Shown here piece after piece: positions 27,555 to 35,300 of a DNA stretch of 64,000 nucleotides. The stretch comes from CAWCKS01 sp963763485. Lineage in GTDB: Bacteria; Pseudomonadota; Alphaproteobacteria; Rhizobiales; Xanthobacteraceae. Each line of letters starts with the position of its first letter. Positions within the stretch are counted from its first letter, which is position 1. Under the pieces are notes generated by a model. That model had not been told where the DNA came from. It did not search any database and worked only from the letters and a program-made list of their open reading frames with translations. The stretch spans positions 1,116,001 to 1,180,000 of the forward strand of contig CAVXOW010000008.1 in assembly GCA_963763485.1 (NCBI GenBank). The letters run 5' to 3'. The position numbers and the translations under genes were made by a program.

Positions 27555-28685
27555 TCAACTCTCCGCGTGGCCGATCACGAGATCGTCGCGATGAACCATT
27601 TCTGAGCGCCCGGCAATACCGAGAATGCTCTTGATGTCGGAGATCGAGCGGCCCTTGATCTTCTCGGCGTCGTCGGCGTCGTAGGCGACCAGTCCGCGTC
27701 CGATCTCGTGGGTGTCGGGCCCGCGGATCACGACGGCATCGCCGCGCGCGAACTGGCCGTCGACCTTGATCACGCCGGCGGCGAGCAGGCTCTTGCCCGA
27801 GCGCAGCGCGCGCACCGCACCGGCATCGATCGTGATGGTGCCGCGCGGCTCCAGCGTGCCGGCGATCCAGCGTTTTCGCGCAGTCACGGGGTCCGCCGGA
27901 GTCAGGAACCAGGTGCAGCGTCCGCCGTCGGCGATCGCCTTCAGCGGATGCTCGATTTTGCCGGACGCGATCACCATATGGGTGCCGGCGGTGGTCGCGA
28001 TCTTGGCCGCCTCGATCTTGGTTTGCATGCCGCCGCGCGACAGCTCGGTCTCCGCGGCGCCCGCCATCGCCTCGATTTCGGGCGTCACCGCCGCGACGAC
28101 AGGAATATGCTTGGCATTCCTGTTCTTGAGGGGCGGCGCGTCGTAAAGCCCGTCGATGTCGGACAGCAGCACCAAGAGGTCGGCGCTGGTCATAGTGGCG
28201 ACGCGCGCGCCAAGGCGGTCGTTGTCGCCGTAGCGAATTTCGTTGGTCGCGACCGTATCGTTCTCATTGATCACGGGAATGACGCGCCAAGACAGCAGCC
28301 GCGAGATCGTCGAGCGCGCATTGAGATAACGCCGACGCTCCTCGGTGTCCTGAAGTGTCACGAGAATCTGCCCGGTGCCGATCTTGTGCTGACCCAAAAC
28401 CTCCGACCAGATGCGAGCCAGCGCGATCTGGCCGACCGCGGCGGCGCCCTGGCTGTCTTCGAGTTTCAGTCCGCCGCGCGGCAGATTTAGCGTGGCGCGG
28501 CCGAGCGCGATCGCGCCGGACGACACGATCAGGATATCGCGGCCGCCGCGATGCAGCTCGGCGATATCGTTGGCGAGCGCTTCGAGCCACGCCTTCTTCA
28601 CCGCACCGGCGCCCTGGTCGATCAGGAGCGACGAGCCGACCTTGACGACGATGCGGCGGAAATCCTTGAGCTTTGGCGTGGACAT
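27555..28685 (-). CDS. proB: Glutamate 5-kinase
   Basis: 376 residues. It makes the first step of proline synthesis, phosphorylation of glutamate. The amino acid kinase domain shows FRRIVVKVGSSLLIDQGAG, DILIVSSGAIALGRATL, VIPVINENDTVATNEIRYGDNDRLGARVATM and LLSDIDGLYDAPP. The C-terminal PUA domain spans about residues 280-360 (SLLAAGVIKVDGQFARGDAVVIRGPDTHEIGRGLVAYD). Proline feedback usually acts on this enzyme. It is not directly joined to obgE here; a MITE-like repeat lies upstream instead. Confidence 0.96.
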   Translation of the reverse strand: MSTPKLKDFRRIVVKVGSSLLIDQGAGAVKKAWLEALANDIAELHRGGRDILIVSSGAIALGRATLNLPRGGLKLEDSQGAAAVGQIALARIWSEVLGQHKIGTGQILVTLQDTEERRRYLNARSTISRLLSWRVIPVINENDTVATNEIRYGDNDRLGARVATMTSADLLVLLSDIDGLYDAPPLKNRNAKHIPVVAAVTPEIEAMAGAAETELSRGGMQTKIEAAKIATTAGTHMVIASGKIEHPLKAIADGGRCTWFLTPADPVTARKRWIAGTLEPRGTITIDAGAVRALRSGKSLLAAGVIKVDGQFARGDAVVIRGPDTHEIGRGLVAYDADDAEKIKGRSISDIKSILGIAGRSEMVHRDDLVIGHAES

Positions 28686-28725
28686 ATTGCGCTTTTGTTA
28701 GCGGACCGCGGCGCCAATCCAGCTC

Positions 28726-28880
28726 CGGTCGTCCCCGCGAAAGCGGGGACCCATAATCCCTGCGTTAGTTGGCTTGCTCCGATCCAGTCAAGCGGCCACT
28801 TCCATCCGCCTCAGTTTTGCTGCGGCTTATGGGTCCCCTCAGGCCAAACAATCGTTTGGCCGACTTCGCGGGGACGACCG
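28726..28880. repeat. MITE-like repeat (155 bp, 14-bp perfect terminal inverted repeats)
   Basis: CGGTCGTCCCCGCG (28726-28739) is matched by its exact inverse complement at 28867-28880. Internal blocks GCGGGGACCCATAA and TTATGGGTCCCC also pair, and the centre of the right arm holds AAACAATCGTTT. A truncated copy is at 13131-13158. There is no transposase gene inside; if mobile, it needs one in trans. It lies between proB and the dehydrogenase gene, both leftward. Confidence 0.72.
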
Positions 28881-28886
28881 AGGAAG

Positions 28887-29888
28887 CTAGCCCAGCACTT
28901 CCTTATTGACGACATTGTCCTTGATCGGATCGCCGTCGAACGCGCTGAGAATGTTCTTTGCGGTCTGCAGGCCCATGCGATCCATCGCCTCGCGGGTGAC
29001 GCCGGCAAGATGCGGCGCGGTGATCACGTTCTTGAGCTTGAGCAGCGGATTGTCGTCCTGTGGCGGCTCGAACTCGAACACGTCGAGACCGGCGCCGGCA
29101 AGCTTGCCCGACGTCAGCGCGGCGTGCAGCGCTTTCTCGTCGACGATGCCGCCGCGCGCGGTGTTGATCAGGAATGCGGTCGGCTTCAACAGTGCGAGGC
29201 GGCGCGCGTCGAACAGGTTGATGGTTTGCGGTGACTTCGGGCAGTGGATGCTGACGAAGTCGGCGCGCGGCAGCGCCGCGTCGAGGTCGGTGAGCGGCTC
29301 GGCACCGGCGTTCGAAATTTCCGGCGCCGGCTTGAACGGGTCATAGACCAAAACATTCATCTCCATCGCAAGGCAGCGGCGCACGGTGCGCGAGCCGATC
29401 CGGCCGAAGCCGACGACGACAACGGTCTTGCCGAGCAGATCGCTTGGGATCGCACCGAGCCGCTGGCGCCAGCGGTTCTCCTTCACGAGGGAATCCAGTT
29501 CGGCGGCGCGCTTGGCCAGCGCCAGCATCATGAACAGGGCAGCTTCCGCAACCGACGGCGAATTGGCGATGCCGGTCGTCATCAGCGGAACCTTGCGCTT
29601 GTTCAGCGCGGGGATGTCGACCGCGTCGAAGCCGACGCCGATCCGGGTCACCACCCGCATGTCGCCGGACGAGTTCAGTTCATCCTCGCCGAACCGGGTG
29701 CCGCCGAGCGCCACCGCGTGCACCGGCGCGTGCTGCTTGAGCAACGCGTTGAAATCGCTCTGGCTGATTGCATTCGGGAACGTGATGGCCTCGATGTCGC
29801 TGCGTTCTTTCAACAGCGCCATGCCGGGCGGTGCAAACAATTCCGTGAGCAGCACCTTCTTCTTATTGGTCGCCAACCTGTCAGCCAT
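28887..29888 (-). CDS. D-2-hydroxyacid dehydrogenase, SerA/GyaR-like
   Basis: 333 residues from the ATG at 29888 (MADRLATNKKKVLLTELFAPP). The frame continues upstream to 30836 only as antisense of the neighbouring gene. The NAD-binding Rossmann motif is VVVVGFGRIGSRTVRRCLAME. The substrate domain shows VVTRIGVGFDAVDIPALNKRKVPLM. Catalytic residues are the Arg in NTARGGIVDEKAL, the Glu in FEFEPPQDDNPLL and the His in VITAPHLAGVTREAMDRMG. It acts on a D-2-hydroxyacid such as phosphoglycerate or glyoxylate; the substrate is not determined. It is divergent from the RraA-like gene, with a 49-bp palindrome between them, so the two may share regulation. Confidence 0.9.
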   Translation of the reverse strand: MADRLATNKKKVLLTELFAPPGMALLKERSDIEAITFPNAISQSDFNALLKQHAPVHAVALGGTRFGEDELNSSGDMRVVTRIGVGFDAVDIPALNKRKVPLMTTGIANSPSVAEAALFMMLALAKRAAELDSLVKENRWRQRLGAIPSDLLGKTVVVVGFGRIGSRTVRRCLAMEMNVLVYDPFKPAPEISNAGAEPLTDLDAALPRADFVSIHCPKSPQTINLFDARRLALLKPTAFLINTARGGIVDEKALHAALTSGKLAGAGLDVFEFEPPQDDNPLLKLKNVITAPHLAGVTREAMDRMGLQTAKNILSAFDGDPIKDNVVNKEVLG

Positions 29889-29918
29889 CGCGTTTCCCCG
29901 TTTGGTTTTTAAGGGCTT

Positions 29919-29967
29919 GCGCATGTCCCGGAAAAGTGGAGCCCGGTTTTCCGAAAAGGACATGCGC
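29919..29967. repeat. 49-bp palindromic repeat, copy A
   Basis: GCGCATGTCC (29919-29928) and GGACATGCGC (29958-29967) form the ends; GGAAAAGTGG and CCGGTTTTCC lie inside. It is the same element as at 30860-30908, 59922-59970 and 60767-60815. This copy sits in the divergent promoter region between the dehydrogenase and RraA-like genes. Confidence 0.8.
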
Positions 29968-30113
29968 ACTCGAAAAGACGCTATTCGCGTAGCGCAGTTG
30001 TACCGGACCATCAATATGCGGCGCGACACCAAAGTCGCCTTGCCGAAGGCTTTTGGGGCGGGCAAGCTCGCGTCGAAACTCCGCGTCAGCCCGACAGAAG
30101 AGGACACGCCGAA

Positions 30114-30839
30114 ATGACCCAGCCCCATCCGTCCGTTGCTCCCTTGCCGGCCTCCGTGCTGGAGGCGCTGGCCAAATACGACACCCCGACAATCTGCAAC
30201 GCGATGGAGGTGGTCGCCCCGGAACGGCGCATGATCGGCTTCACGGTCAAACCGCTGGTCTGTCCGTTCCCCGATCTGCCGCCGATCGTCGGCTATGCCC
30301 GCACCGCAACCATGCGCTCGACGTCGCAGTCCCCGCTGGGAGCTGCGGCGGCGCGCGAGCATCGCGCGGCGTATTACGAATATGTCGGCACCGGGCCCGG
30401 GCCGCGCATCAGCGTGATCCAGGACCTCGACGGCGCCAACGTCGGCACCGGGGCGTTCTGGGGCGAGGTCAATAGCACCGTGCACAAGGCGCTCGGCTGT
30501 CTCGGCGTCGTCACCGACGGCTCGATCCGCGATATTCCGCAGTGGGCGCCCGGCTTTCAGGCGCTGGCCGGCTCGATCGGTCCCTCGCACGCGCACGTGC
30601 ATGCGACAAGCTTTGGCGATCCCGTCACGGTCGCCGGCATGACCGTGCGCTCGGGCGACCTCATCCATGCCGATCAACACGGTGCGATCGTGATCCCGTT
30701 CGAGGTGGCGGCAAAGCTGCCGGAGGCTGCCGAACTGCTCGGCCGCCGCGAAGCGGTCATCCTCGAGATCGCGCGCTCGAAGGAATTCACCATCGAGAAG
30801 CTCAAGGCGGCGATGGCGAAGTCGGCGGAGATTCACTGA
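30114..30839 (+). CDS. RraA family protein (4-carboxy-4-hydroxy-2-oxoadipate aldolase type)
   Basis: 241 residues. The RraA/HMG-aldolase fold shows DTPTICNAMEVVAPERRMIGF, GAFWGEVNSTVHKALGCLGVVTDGSIRD (the G-x-R-D metal-binding region), and VTVAGMTVRSGDLIHADQHGAIVIPFEVAAKL. Such proteins are class II aldolases or decarboxylases for oxaloacetate-like acids; some inhibit RNase E. The pairing with a D-2-hydroxyacid dehydrogenase favours a metabolic role in organic-acid breakdown. An antisense frame of about 240 codons over this gene is a shadow. Confidence 0.87.
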   Translation: MTQPHPSVAPLPASVLEALAKYDTPTICNAMEVVAPERRMIGFTVKPLVCPFPDLPPIVGYARTATMRSTSQSPLGAAAAREHRAAYYEYVGTGPGPRISVIQDLDGANVGTGAFWGEVNSTVHKALGCLGVVTDGSIRDIPQWAPGFQALAGSIGPSHAHVHATSFGDPVTVAGMTVRSGDLIHADQHGAIVIPFEVAAKLPEAAELLGRREAVILEIARSKEFTIEKLKAAMAKSAEIH

Positions 30840-30859
30840 CGCGAGGGTTCTTCATTTTA

Positions 30860-30908
30860 GTGCATGATCTTTTCGGAAAACCGGAATCCGCTTTTCCGGA
30901 TCATGCAC
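30860..30908. repeat. 49-bp palindromic repeat, copy B (reverse orientation)
   Basis: GTGCATGATC (30860-30869) and GATCATGCAC (30899-30908) form the ends, with TTTTCGGAAAACCGG and CGCTTTTCCGG between. It lies between the convergent RraA-like and DUF1345 genes and touches the end of the latter, so it may act as a bidirectional terminator. Confidence 0.8.
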
Positions 30909-31577
30909 TCACAATGCGCTCGCGGCGATGTTGATCATCAGCGCGAGCAGCGCGGTGTTGAAGCCGAACGAGATGATGCCGTGCGCCGTCACCGTGCGGC
31001 GCACCACTTTGTCCGTGACTGCGACGTCGGAAACCTGCGCGGTCATGCCGATGACGAACGAGAAATAGACAAAGTCCCAGTAGTCGGGCTTGTCGTCGTT
31101 CGGGAAAATCATGCCGCCGGCCAGGCCACCGTGATAATATTCGTGGGCATAATGCAGCGCGAAGATGGTGTGTACGGCGACCCACGACAGCGCGATGGTC
31201 GCGGTCACAAAGATCAGCACGGGCGGATTGCCGTGCGCGCCGGACAGCTCGGCGACGATCGCGGCAAGGCTCGCGAAGGCCGCCGCCGCAGTGATGATCA
31301 GGATCGAGAACCGTCCTTCATCCTGCACCACGGCGTTGCGTTTGACGTGGCTCATGTCGGTCTGCCACATCATTGTGTAGGCGAGGACTAAAAACAGCGC
31401 GATCGTGATGTCCCATGCGACGAGCAGCCGCGTCACGACCATCCACGACTGCGGCAGCAGGAAGAACGATATAAGTCCAACCAGGGCCGAGCCGGTCAGG
31501 CGCCGCCGCGCTCGCATGAAGCGGAGGATGCGCGGAGGACGCTTCGCAGGTGTCGTTCCGGTGGGCTGTTTGCTCAT
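30909..31577 (-). CDS. DUF1345 family membrane protein
   Basis: 222 residues with about five hydrophobic segments (ALVGLISFFLLPQSWMVVTRLL, TIALFLVLAYTMMWQ, SILIITAAAAFASLAAIVAEL, PVLIFVTATIALSWVAVHTIFAL, IISFGFNTALLALMINIAA). The family motif is HYAHEYYHGG...GMIFPNDDKPDYWDFVYFSFVIGMTAQVSDVAV, near residues 145-195. Its function is unknown. The motif is rich in His and Asp just outside a helix, which suggests an ion- or metal-linked activity; that is inference. It stands alone between repeats. Confidence 0.88.
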   Translation of the reverse strand: MSKQPTGTTPAKRPPRILRFMRARRRLTGSALVGLISFFLLPQSWMVVTRLLVAWDITIALFLVLAYTMMWQTDMSHVKRNAVVQDEGRFSILIITAAAAFASLAAIVAELSGAHGNPPVLIFVTATIALSWVAVHTIFALHYAHEYYHGGLAGGMIFPNDDKPDYWDFVYFSFVIGMTAQVSDVAVTDKVVRRTVTAHGIISFGFNTALLALMINIAASAL

Positions 31578-31607
31578 GGCAGCCTTGCCGAGACTTCGAA
31601 GTTTGAC

Positions 31608-31745
31608 CCGTCACCCTGAGGTGGTCGCGCCCTGAGGAATTGAACGCGCGCGTTGTCTTGCTTTGGCGCGGCGCGGCCCTCGAAGGGCGACGGCCCGGGC
31701 CGTGCATCCTTCGAGGCTCGCTGCGCTCGCACCTCAGGATGACGG
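31608..31745. repeat. Inverted-repeat element (138 bp) upstream of DUF1345
   Basis: CCGTCACCCTGAGGT (31608-31622) pairs with ACCTCAGGATGACGG (31731-31745), 14 of 15 bases. The right part reads CATCCTTCGAGGCTCGCTGCG and CGCTCGCACCTCAGGATGA, a common Bradyrhizobium intergenic repeat. It fills most of the gap between the DUF1345 and polyprenyl synthase genes. Confidence 0.65.
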
Positions 31746-31771
31746 AAGAGAGGTTGCGTGCGCACCCGATT

Positions 31772-32692
31772 CTAATTCTTCCGCTCGGCGACGAAGCGCG
31801 CGGTGGCGCGCAGCACATCGGCCTTCGCGCCGAACGGCTTCAGCGCGCTGTCAGCCTGCGCCAGCAGCGTGTCGATGCGCTTGCGCGCGCCATCGACTCC
31901 GAGCAGCGTGATGAACGTGGTCTTGCCGAGCGCCGAGTCCTGGCCCGCCGGCTTGCCGAGCGTCGCCGCGTCGCCTTCGAGGTCGAGCAGGTCGTCGGCG
32001 ATCTGGAAGGCTTCGCCGAGCGCGCGGCCGTAGGCGTCGAGCGCCTTGTAGCCGTCCGCCGACTGGCCCATCAGCGCGCCGGCGATGCAGCCGAACCAGA
32101 GCAGCGCGCCGGTCTTCATCTGCTGCAGCGTCGCAACATCAGGGGGCGTCCTGTCGCCGAAGCGGCCTTCGCCGGCGAGATCGAGCATCTGGCCGCCGGC
32201 CATGCCGCCGATGCCGGCGGCGCGCGCCAGCGCTCGCGTCAGCTTCAGCCGCACGGTGGCGTCGCGATGGATCTCGTCGCGGGTGATGATATCGAACGCG
32301 ATGGTGAGCAGCGCGTCGCCGGCAAGGATCGCGGTTGCGTCATCAAACGCCTTGTGCGCGGTCGGCCGGCCGCGGCGCAGGTCAGAATTGTCCATCGACG
32401 GCAGGTCGTCATGGATCAGCGAGTAGCAGTGGATGCATTCGAGCGCAGCTCCTGCGAGCAACGCGGCATCGCGCGGCACGTTGAAGATCGCCGCGCTCTC
32501 GGCCACGAGGAACGGTCGCAGCCTTTTGCCGCCGTTCAGGCTGCCATAGCGCATGGCGTCGAGCAGGCGCTTCGGACGCAGGATTTCATTCTCGAGCGGC
32601 GCTTCGCCAAGAAGTTTGGCCATCAGCGCTTCGGTCGCGGCGGCGTTGGCGTCCAGGCGGGTCGCCAGCGCTTGCGGGGTGATTGACGTCAT
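31772..32692 (-). CDS. Polyprenyl (farnesyl/geranylgeranyl) diphosphate synthase
   Basis: 306 residues from the ATG at 32692; the frame is open 19 codons further, but that start lacks conserved sequence. It condenses isopentenyl diphosphate with allylic diphosphates. Motifs are GSLNGGKRLRPFLV, the first Asp-rich motif LIHDDLPSMDNSDLRRGRPTAH, the FQIADDLLDLEGD second Asp-rich motif and GKTTFITLLGVDGAR. The spacing between the first two aspartates matches short-chain IspA-type enzymes, so farnesyl or geranylgeranyl diphosphate is the likely product. Cofactor and chain length cannot be fixed from motifs alone. Confidence 0.9.
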   Translation of the reverse strand: MTSITPQALATRLDANAAATEALMAKLLGEAPLENEILRPKRLLDAMRYGSLNGGKRLRPFLVAESAAIFNVPRDAALLAGAALECIHCYSLIHDDLPSMDNSDLRRGRPTAHKAFDDATAILAGDALLTIAFDIITRDEIHRDATVRLKLTRALARAAGIGGMAGGQMLDLAGEGRFGDRTPPDVATLQQMKTGALLWFGCIAGALMGQSADGYKALDAYGRALGEAFQIADDLLDLEGDAATLGKPAGQDSALGKTTFITLLGVDGARKRIDTLLAQADSALKPFGAKADVLRATARFVAERKN

Positions 32693-32874
32693 GGGTTCCT
32701 GTAACAAGAGGTCATAAGATGGGCGACAATTGACCAAGACCGGAACCACGTCAATTCCGCCCCTGGCCGGTCTTTTTCCGCTGGTTAAGCCGCGCCGGAT
32801 GCCGCAGTTACGATATTCACCATGCCGATCGGGCGAAAAGTGTGACCTGATGCCTGGACGCTTCCGTTAGCACC

Positions 32875-33549
32875 ATGTGGCGGCTCCTCCGCGCGATCAT
32901 CGTGATCGTCCTGCTCGTTCTGGCCCTGCCTTATGTGCTCGTGCCGCTCTACCGCACGGGCCACCCGGCCTCGACCTTGATGCTGGCGCGCTGGGCCACG
33001 GGCCGCACCGTGGTGCGCGACTGGATCGATCTGAAATCAATCTCGCCATTCCTGCCGCTGACCGTGATGGGCTCGGAGGATTCGCGCTTCTGCAGCCATC
33101 GCGGCATAGACTGGGACGCCTTGCAGGACGCGATCGATGACGCTGAGGACGGTGAGGCCGCGCGCGGCGGCTCGACCATCACCCAGCAGACCGCAAAGAA
33201 CCTGTTTCTCTGGCCGGGCCGCAGCCTCGTGCGCAAGGCGCTGGAGGCGCCGCTGGCGCTATGGATCGATTTCGTGCTGCCGAAGGAGCGCGTGCTCGAA
33301 ATCTACCTCAACATCGCGGAATGGGGCCCGAACGGCCGCTTCGGCGCCGAGGCCGGCGCGCAATTTGCATTCGGCCACTCGGCGACTTCATTGTCGCCAC
33401 ACGAAGCAGCGCTGATGGCGGCGATCCTGCCCAATCCGGTCGCCCGCAGCGCCCGCCTTCCGGGGCCGGGAGTGCGCCGGATCGCGGGCAAATATGTGGT
33501 CCGGGCCCGTCAGGTGCAGGCCGGTTGCCTGCACTGGGTGTCGCGGTGA
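32875..33549 (+). CDS. mtgA: Monofunctional biosynthetic peptidoglycan transglycosylase
   Basis: 224 residues. One N-terminal transmembrane helix (LLRAIIVIVLLVLALPYVLVPLY) is followed by a GT51 domain with VMGSEDSRFCSHRGIDWDAL (catalytic Glu in ED), GGSTITQQTAKNLFLWPGRS, and LEIYLNIAEWGPNGRFGAEAGA. It polymerises lipid II glycans in the periplasm without a transpeptidase domain. It is followed by rpmF, an order shared by many alphaproteobacteria. Confidence 0.95.
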   Translation: MWRLLRAIIVIVLLVLALPYVLVPLYRTGHPASTLMLARWATGRTVVRDWIDLKSISPFLPLTVMGSEDSRFCSHRGIDWDALQDAIDDAEDGEAARGGSTITQQTAKNLFLWPGRSLVRKALEAPLALWIDFVLPKERVLEIYLNIAEWGPNGRFGAEAGAQFAFGHSATSLSPHEAALMAAILPNPVARSARLPGPGVRRIAGKYVVRARQVQAGCLHWVSR

Positions 33550-33705
33550 GGTAGGTGTCCGCCGTGACGGGAAAAAGACTGGCGATTCGGGCCGATTTCC
33601 GGCCTAGCCATTGGAAAATCCTTGCTCTATAAGCCCGCCACAATCCACCCCTTTGATCTCAGTGCAGCATCAAGCGGTTGTGCCGCTCTCAAGGATGATT
33701 TTGCC

Positions 33706-33888
33706 ATGGCTGTTCCCCGCCGAAAAACCTCGCCGTCACGACGCGGCATGCGCCGTTCCGCCGACGCGCTGAAGAAGCCGACCTATGTCGAGGACAAGGA
33801 TTCCGGCGAATTGCGCCGGCCGCACCACCTCGATCTCAAGACCGGCATGTACAAGGGCCGTCAGGTTCTGAAGAAGAAAGAGTCGTAA
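33706..33888 (+). CDS. rpmF: 50S ribosomal protein L32
   Basis: 60 residues from the ATG at 33706 (MAVPRRKTSPSRRGMRRSADAL), the normal start and length; the frame is open 28 codons further but without conserved sequence. The basic N-terminus and HHLDLKTGMYKGRQVLKKKES are the alphaproteobacterial L32. The zinc-binding cysteines found in some L32 proteins are absent, which is normal for this group. Confidence 0.97.
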   Translation: MAVPRRKTSPSRRGMRRSADALKKPTYVEDKDSGELRRPHHLDLKTGMYKGRQVLKKKES

Positions 33889-33921
33889 GGCGCGCGCAAT
33901 CGCCGCGACTTTTTTCGTCAA

Positions 33922-33999
33922 GATGGGTTGAGCGCACGCGAAACCCATCAAACATATGCTCGCCGTGACCCCGATGGGTTTCGCTTCGCTCTACCCATC
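33922..33999. repeat. Intergenic palindromic repeat pair
   Basis: Two hairpins in a row: GATGGGTT...AACCCATC (33922-33949) and GATGGGT...ACCCATC (33973-33999). They keep a frame open (DPDGFRFALPIL) that falsely lengthens the next gene. The sequence is typical of Bradyrhizobium dispersed repeats. Confidence 0.6.
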
Positions 34000-34032
34000 C
34001 TACGGGATTCGAAAATCCAGAAGGTCGCTGCC

Positions 34033-34638
34033 ATGTCGATGTTCGGATTCCCGCTGCTGCTGATTCCGCTCGCGGTCGTCAACATCATCGCCTTCCTGAT
34101 GCCGGGCGTATCGCTCAGCGCGCCGATGTACACGGTGCCGCTGACGTCAGGCGTGGGCTGGACCATCACGTTCTCCGACGCACTCCTCGCGTTCGGCATG
34201 CTGCTGTTGTTCTTCGAAGCCGCCAAGACGGTGCGACCGAACGGCAAATATCTCACCGATCATCTGTTGTCGTTCCTGGTGTTTGGCGGCGCGACCGCTG
34301 AGTTCGTCATGCTGCCGCAGTTCGGCAACTCGACGTTTTTCCTGCTGACGGTGCTGGCGTTCGTCGACTTCGTCAGCGGCATTACGCTTCACGTGCGGCT
34401 GCGCCGCCTGCTCGGTGTGCGCACACGCGCTGCTGTCGCGCCGCAACGCCCCGAGCCGGCGATCTCGCCCGCACCTGCTCCGGCGCCTGCACCTGCCCCG
34501 GTGCCTGCACCCGACGCTCGCCAGGACCCCGTGCTGGAGCTCGATCATCCGCTGGAGACCCGCCCCGCGCATGATGAGCCGGCGTCATCGGACGCGCCAA
34601 AGTCGGCGGACGAACACCGGGAAGAGCAGCGGGGCTAG
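34033..34638 (+). CDS. Conserved membrane protein of unknown function
   Basis: 201 residues from the ATG at 34033 (MSMFGFPLLLIPLAVVNIIAFL). About four hydrophobic helices fill residues 1-125 (FSDALLAFGMLLLFFEAAK, DHLLSFLVFGGATAEFVML, FFLLTVLAFVDFVSGITLHV). A hydrophilic tail follows with a Pro-Ala repeat (PAPAPAPAPAPVPAP) near residues 145-160 and an acidic end. I cannot name a family. The tail is probably cytoplasmic and disordered. The frame upstream of 34033 is translated repeat and is left out. Confidence 0.7.
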   Translation: MSMFGFPLLLIPLAVVNIIAFLMPGVSLSAPMYTVPLTSGVGWTITFSDALLAFGMLLLFFEAAKTVRPNGKYLTDHLLSFLVFGGATAEFVMLPQFGNSTFFLLTVLAFVDFVSGITLHVRLRRLLGVRTRAAVAPQRPEPAISPAPAPAPAPAPVPAPDARQDPVLELDHPLETRPAHDEPASSDAPKSADEHREEQRG

Positions 34639-34677
34639 AGCAAAGTTCGGTTGGATCGAACCACGTCTCTATTTGTC

Positions 34678-34701
34678 ATGGCCGGGCTCCGTCCCGGCCA
34701 T
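34678..34701 (+). terminator. Hairpin after the membrane protein gene
   Basis: ATGGCCGGG (34678-34686), loop CTCCGT, CCCGGCCAT (34693-34701): a perfect 9-bp stem 40 bases after the stop, between two convergent genes. It also resembles a common REP-type sequence, and there is no T-run. Confidence 0.4.
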
Positions 34702-34773
34702 CTCGCTTAGAAGGGCACTGCGTCCCTGATCGGGGTCACTGGCACAAGGCCGGTGACGACAGCAATGAACTCT

Positions 34774-35073
34774 TCACACCGTCCGCGACGTGGTTGTGCC
34801 CGCCGGAGCCGTCCTCCGCTCACGCGTTACGGTCCCGCGATAGCTCGCCAGCGCATCTTCCGGCGACGCCCGGCGAAGTCCGCGGGCCTGCGGCGCGTTG
34901 GCGGCTGTGGCAATCAGCTGGGCGACAAACGAGGCGTCGGCGCGGAACGAGAACGGCAAACCGCTCGCCTGCGGCTGCGCAGGCGGCGCGATCGTAACCA
35001 ATGCGCGGCTGTCGGGCTGCGATTCAAGGCCCACGTCCTCGAACTCTGCCTCGATGATGTCGTCTGGCGTCAT
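34774..35073 (-). CDS. Small conserved hypothetical protein
   Basis: 99 residues from the ATG at 35073 (MTPDDIIEAEFEDVGL); a start 13 codons earlier is possible. It has an acidic N-terminus, then a proline-rich stretch, then SFVAQLIATAANAPQARGLRRASPEDALASYRG, which I recall from similarly placed alphaproteobacterial hypothetical proteins. No domain or function is known. It is divergent from the PAS-GGDEF-EAL gene. Confidence 0.65.
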   Translation of the reverse strand: MTPDDIIEAEFEDVGLESQPDSRALVTIAPPAQPQASGLPFSFRADASFVAQLIATAANAPQARGLRRASPEDALASYRGTVTRERRTAPAGTTTSRTV

Positions 35074-35300
35074 TTGCCGTCTCTTGCTTGGCGCGTCCTG
35101 GCGCTGTGTCAATTCGGGACAAAACCGCTATCCTGAACTGAACATCGCAAGTGCCGTGCCGCCGCCCGGCAGTTCCGGGCGGAACTCCTCCGGAGGGCAT
35201 TTTCCGAAGTGTTCAGAAACCCTTGCTAAAGTTTCGGAGCGGCGTTGGCGGGAATCAGCCAAACTGCCGCCGTGCACCCGCGTCCCAGAATGAGGCTGAT

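Noticed and set aside
29889..30836. N-terminal extension of the D-2-hydroxyacid dehydrogenase by over 300 residues
   Set aside because: The extension is antisense to the RraA-like gene and crosses a repeat; the ATG at 29888 fits the family start.
31640..32686. Open frame of 348 codons on the plus strand
   Set aside because: It is antisense to the polyprenyl diphosphate synthase and starts in a repeat.
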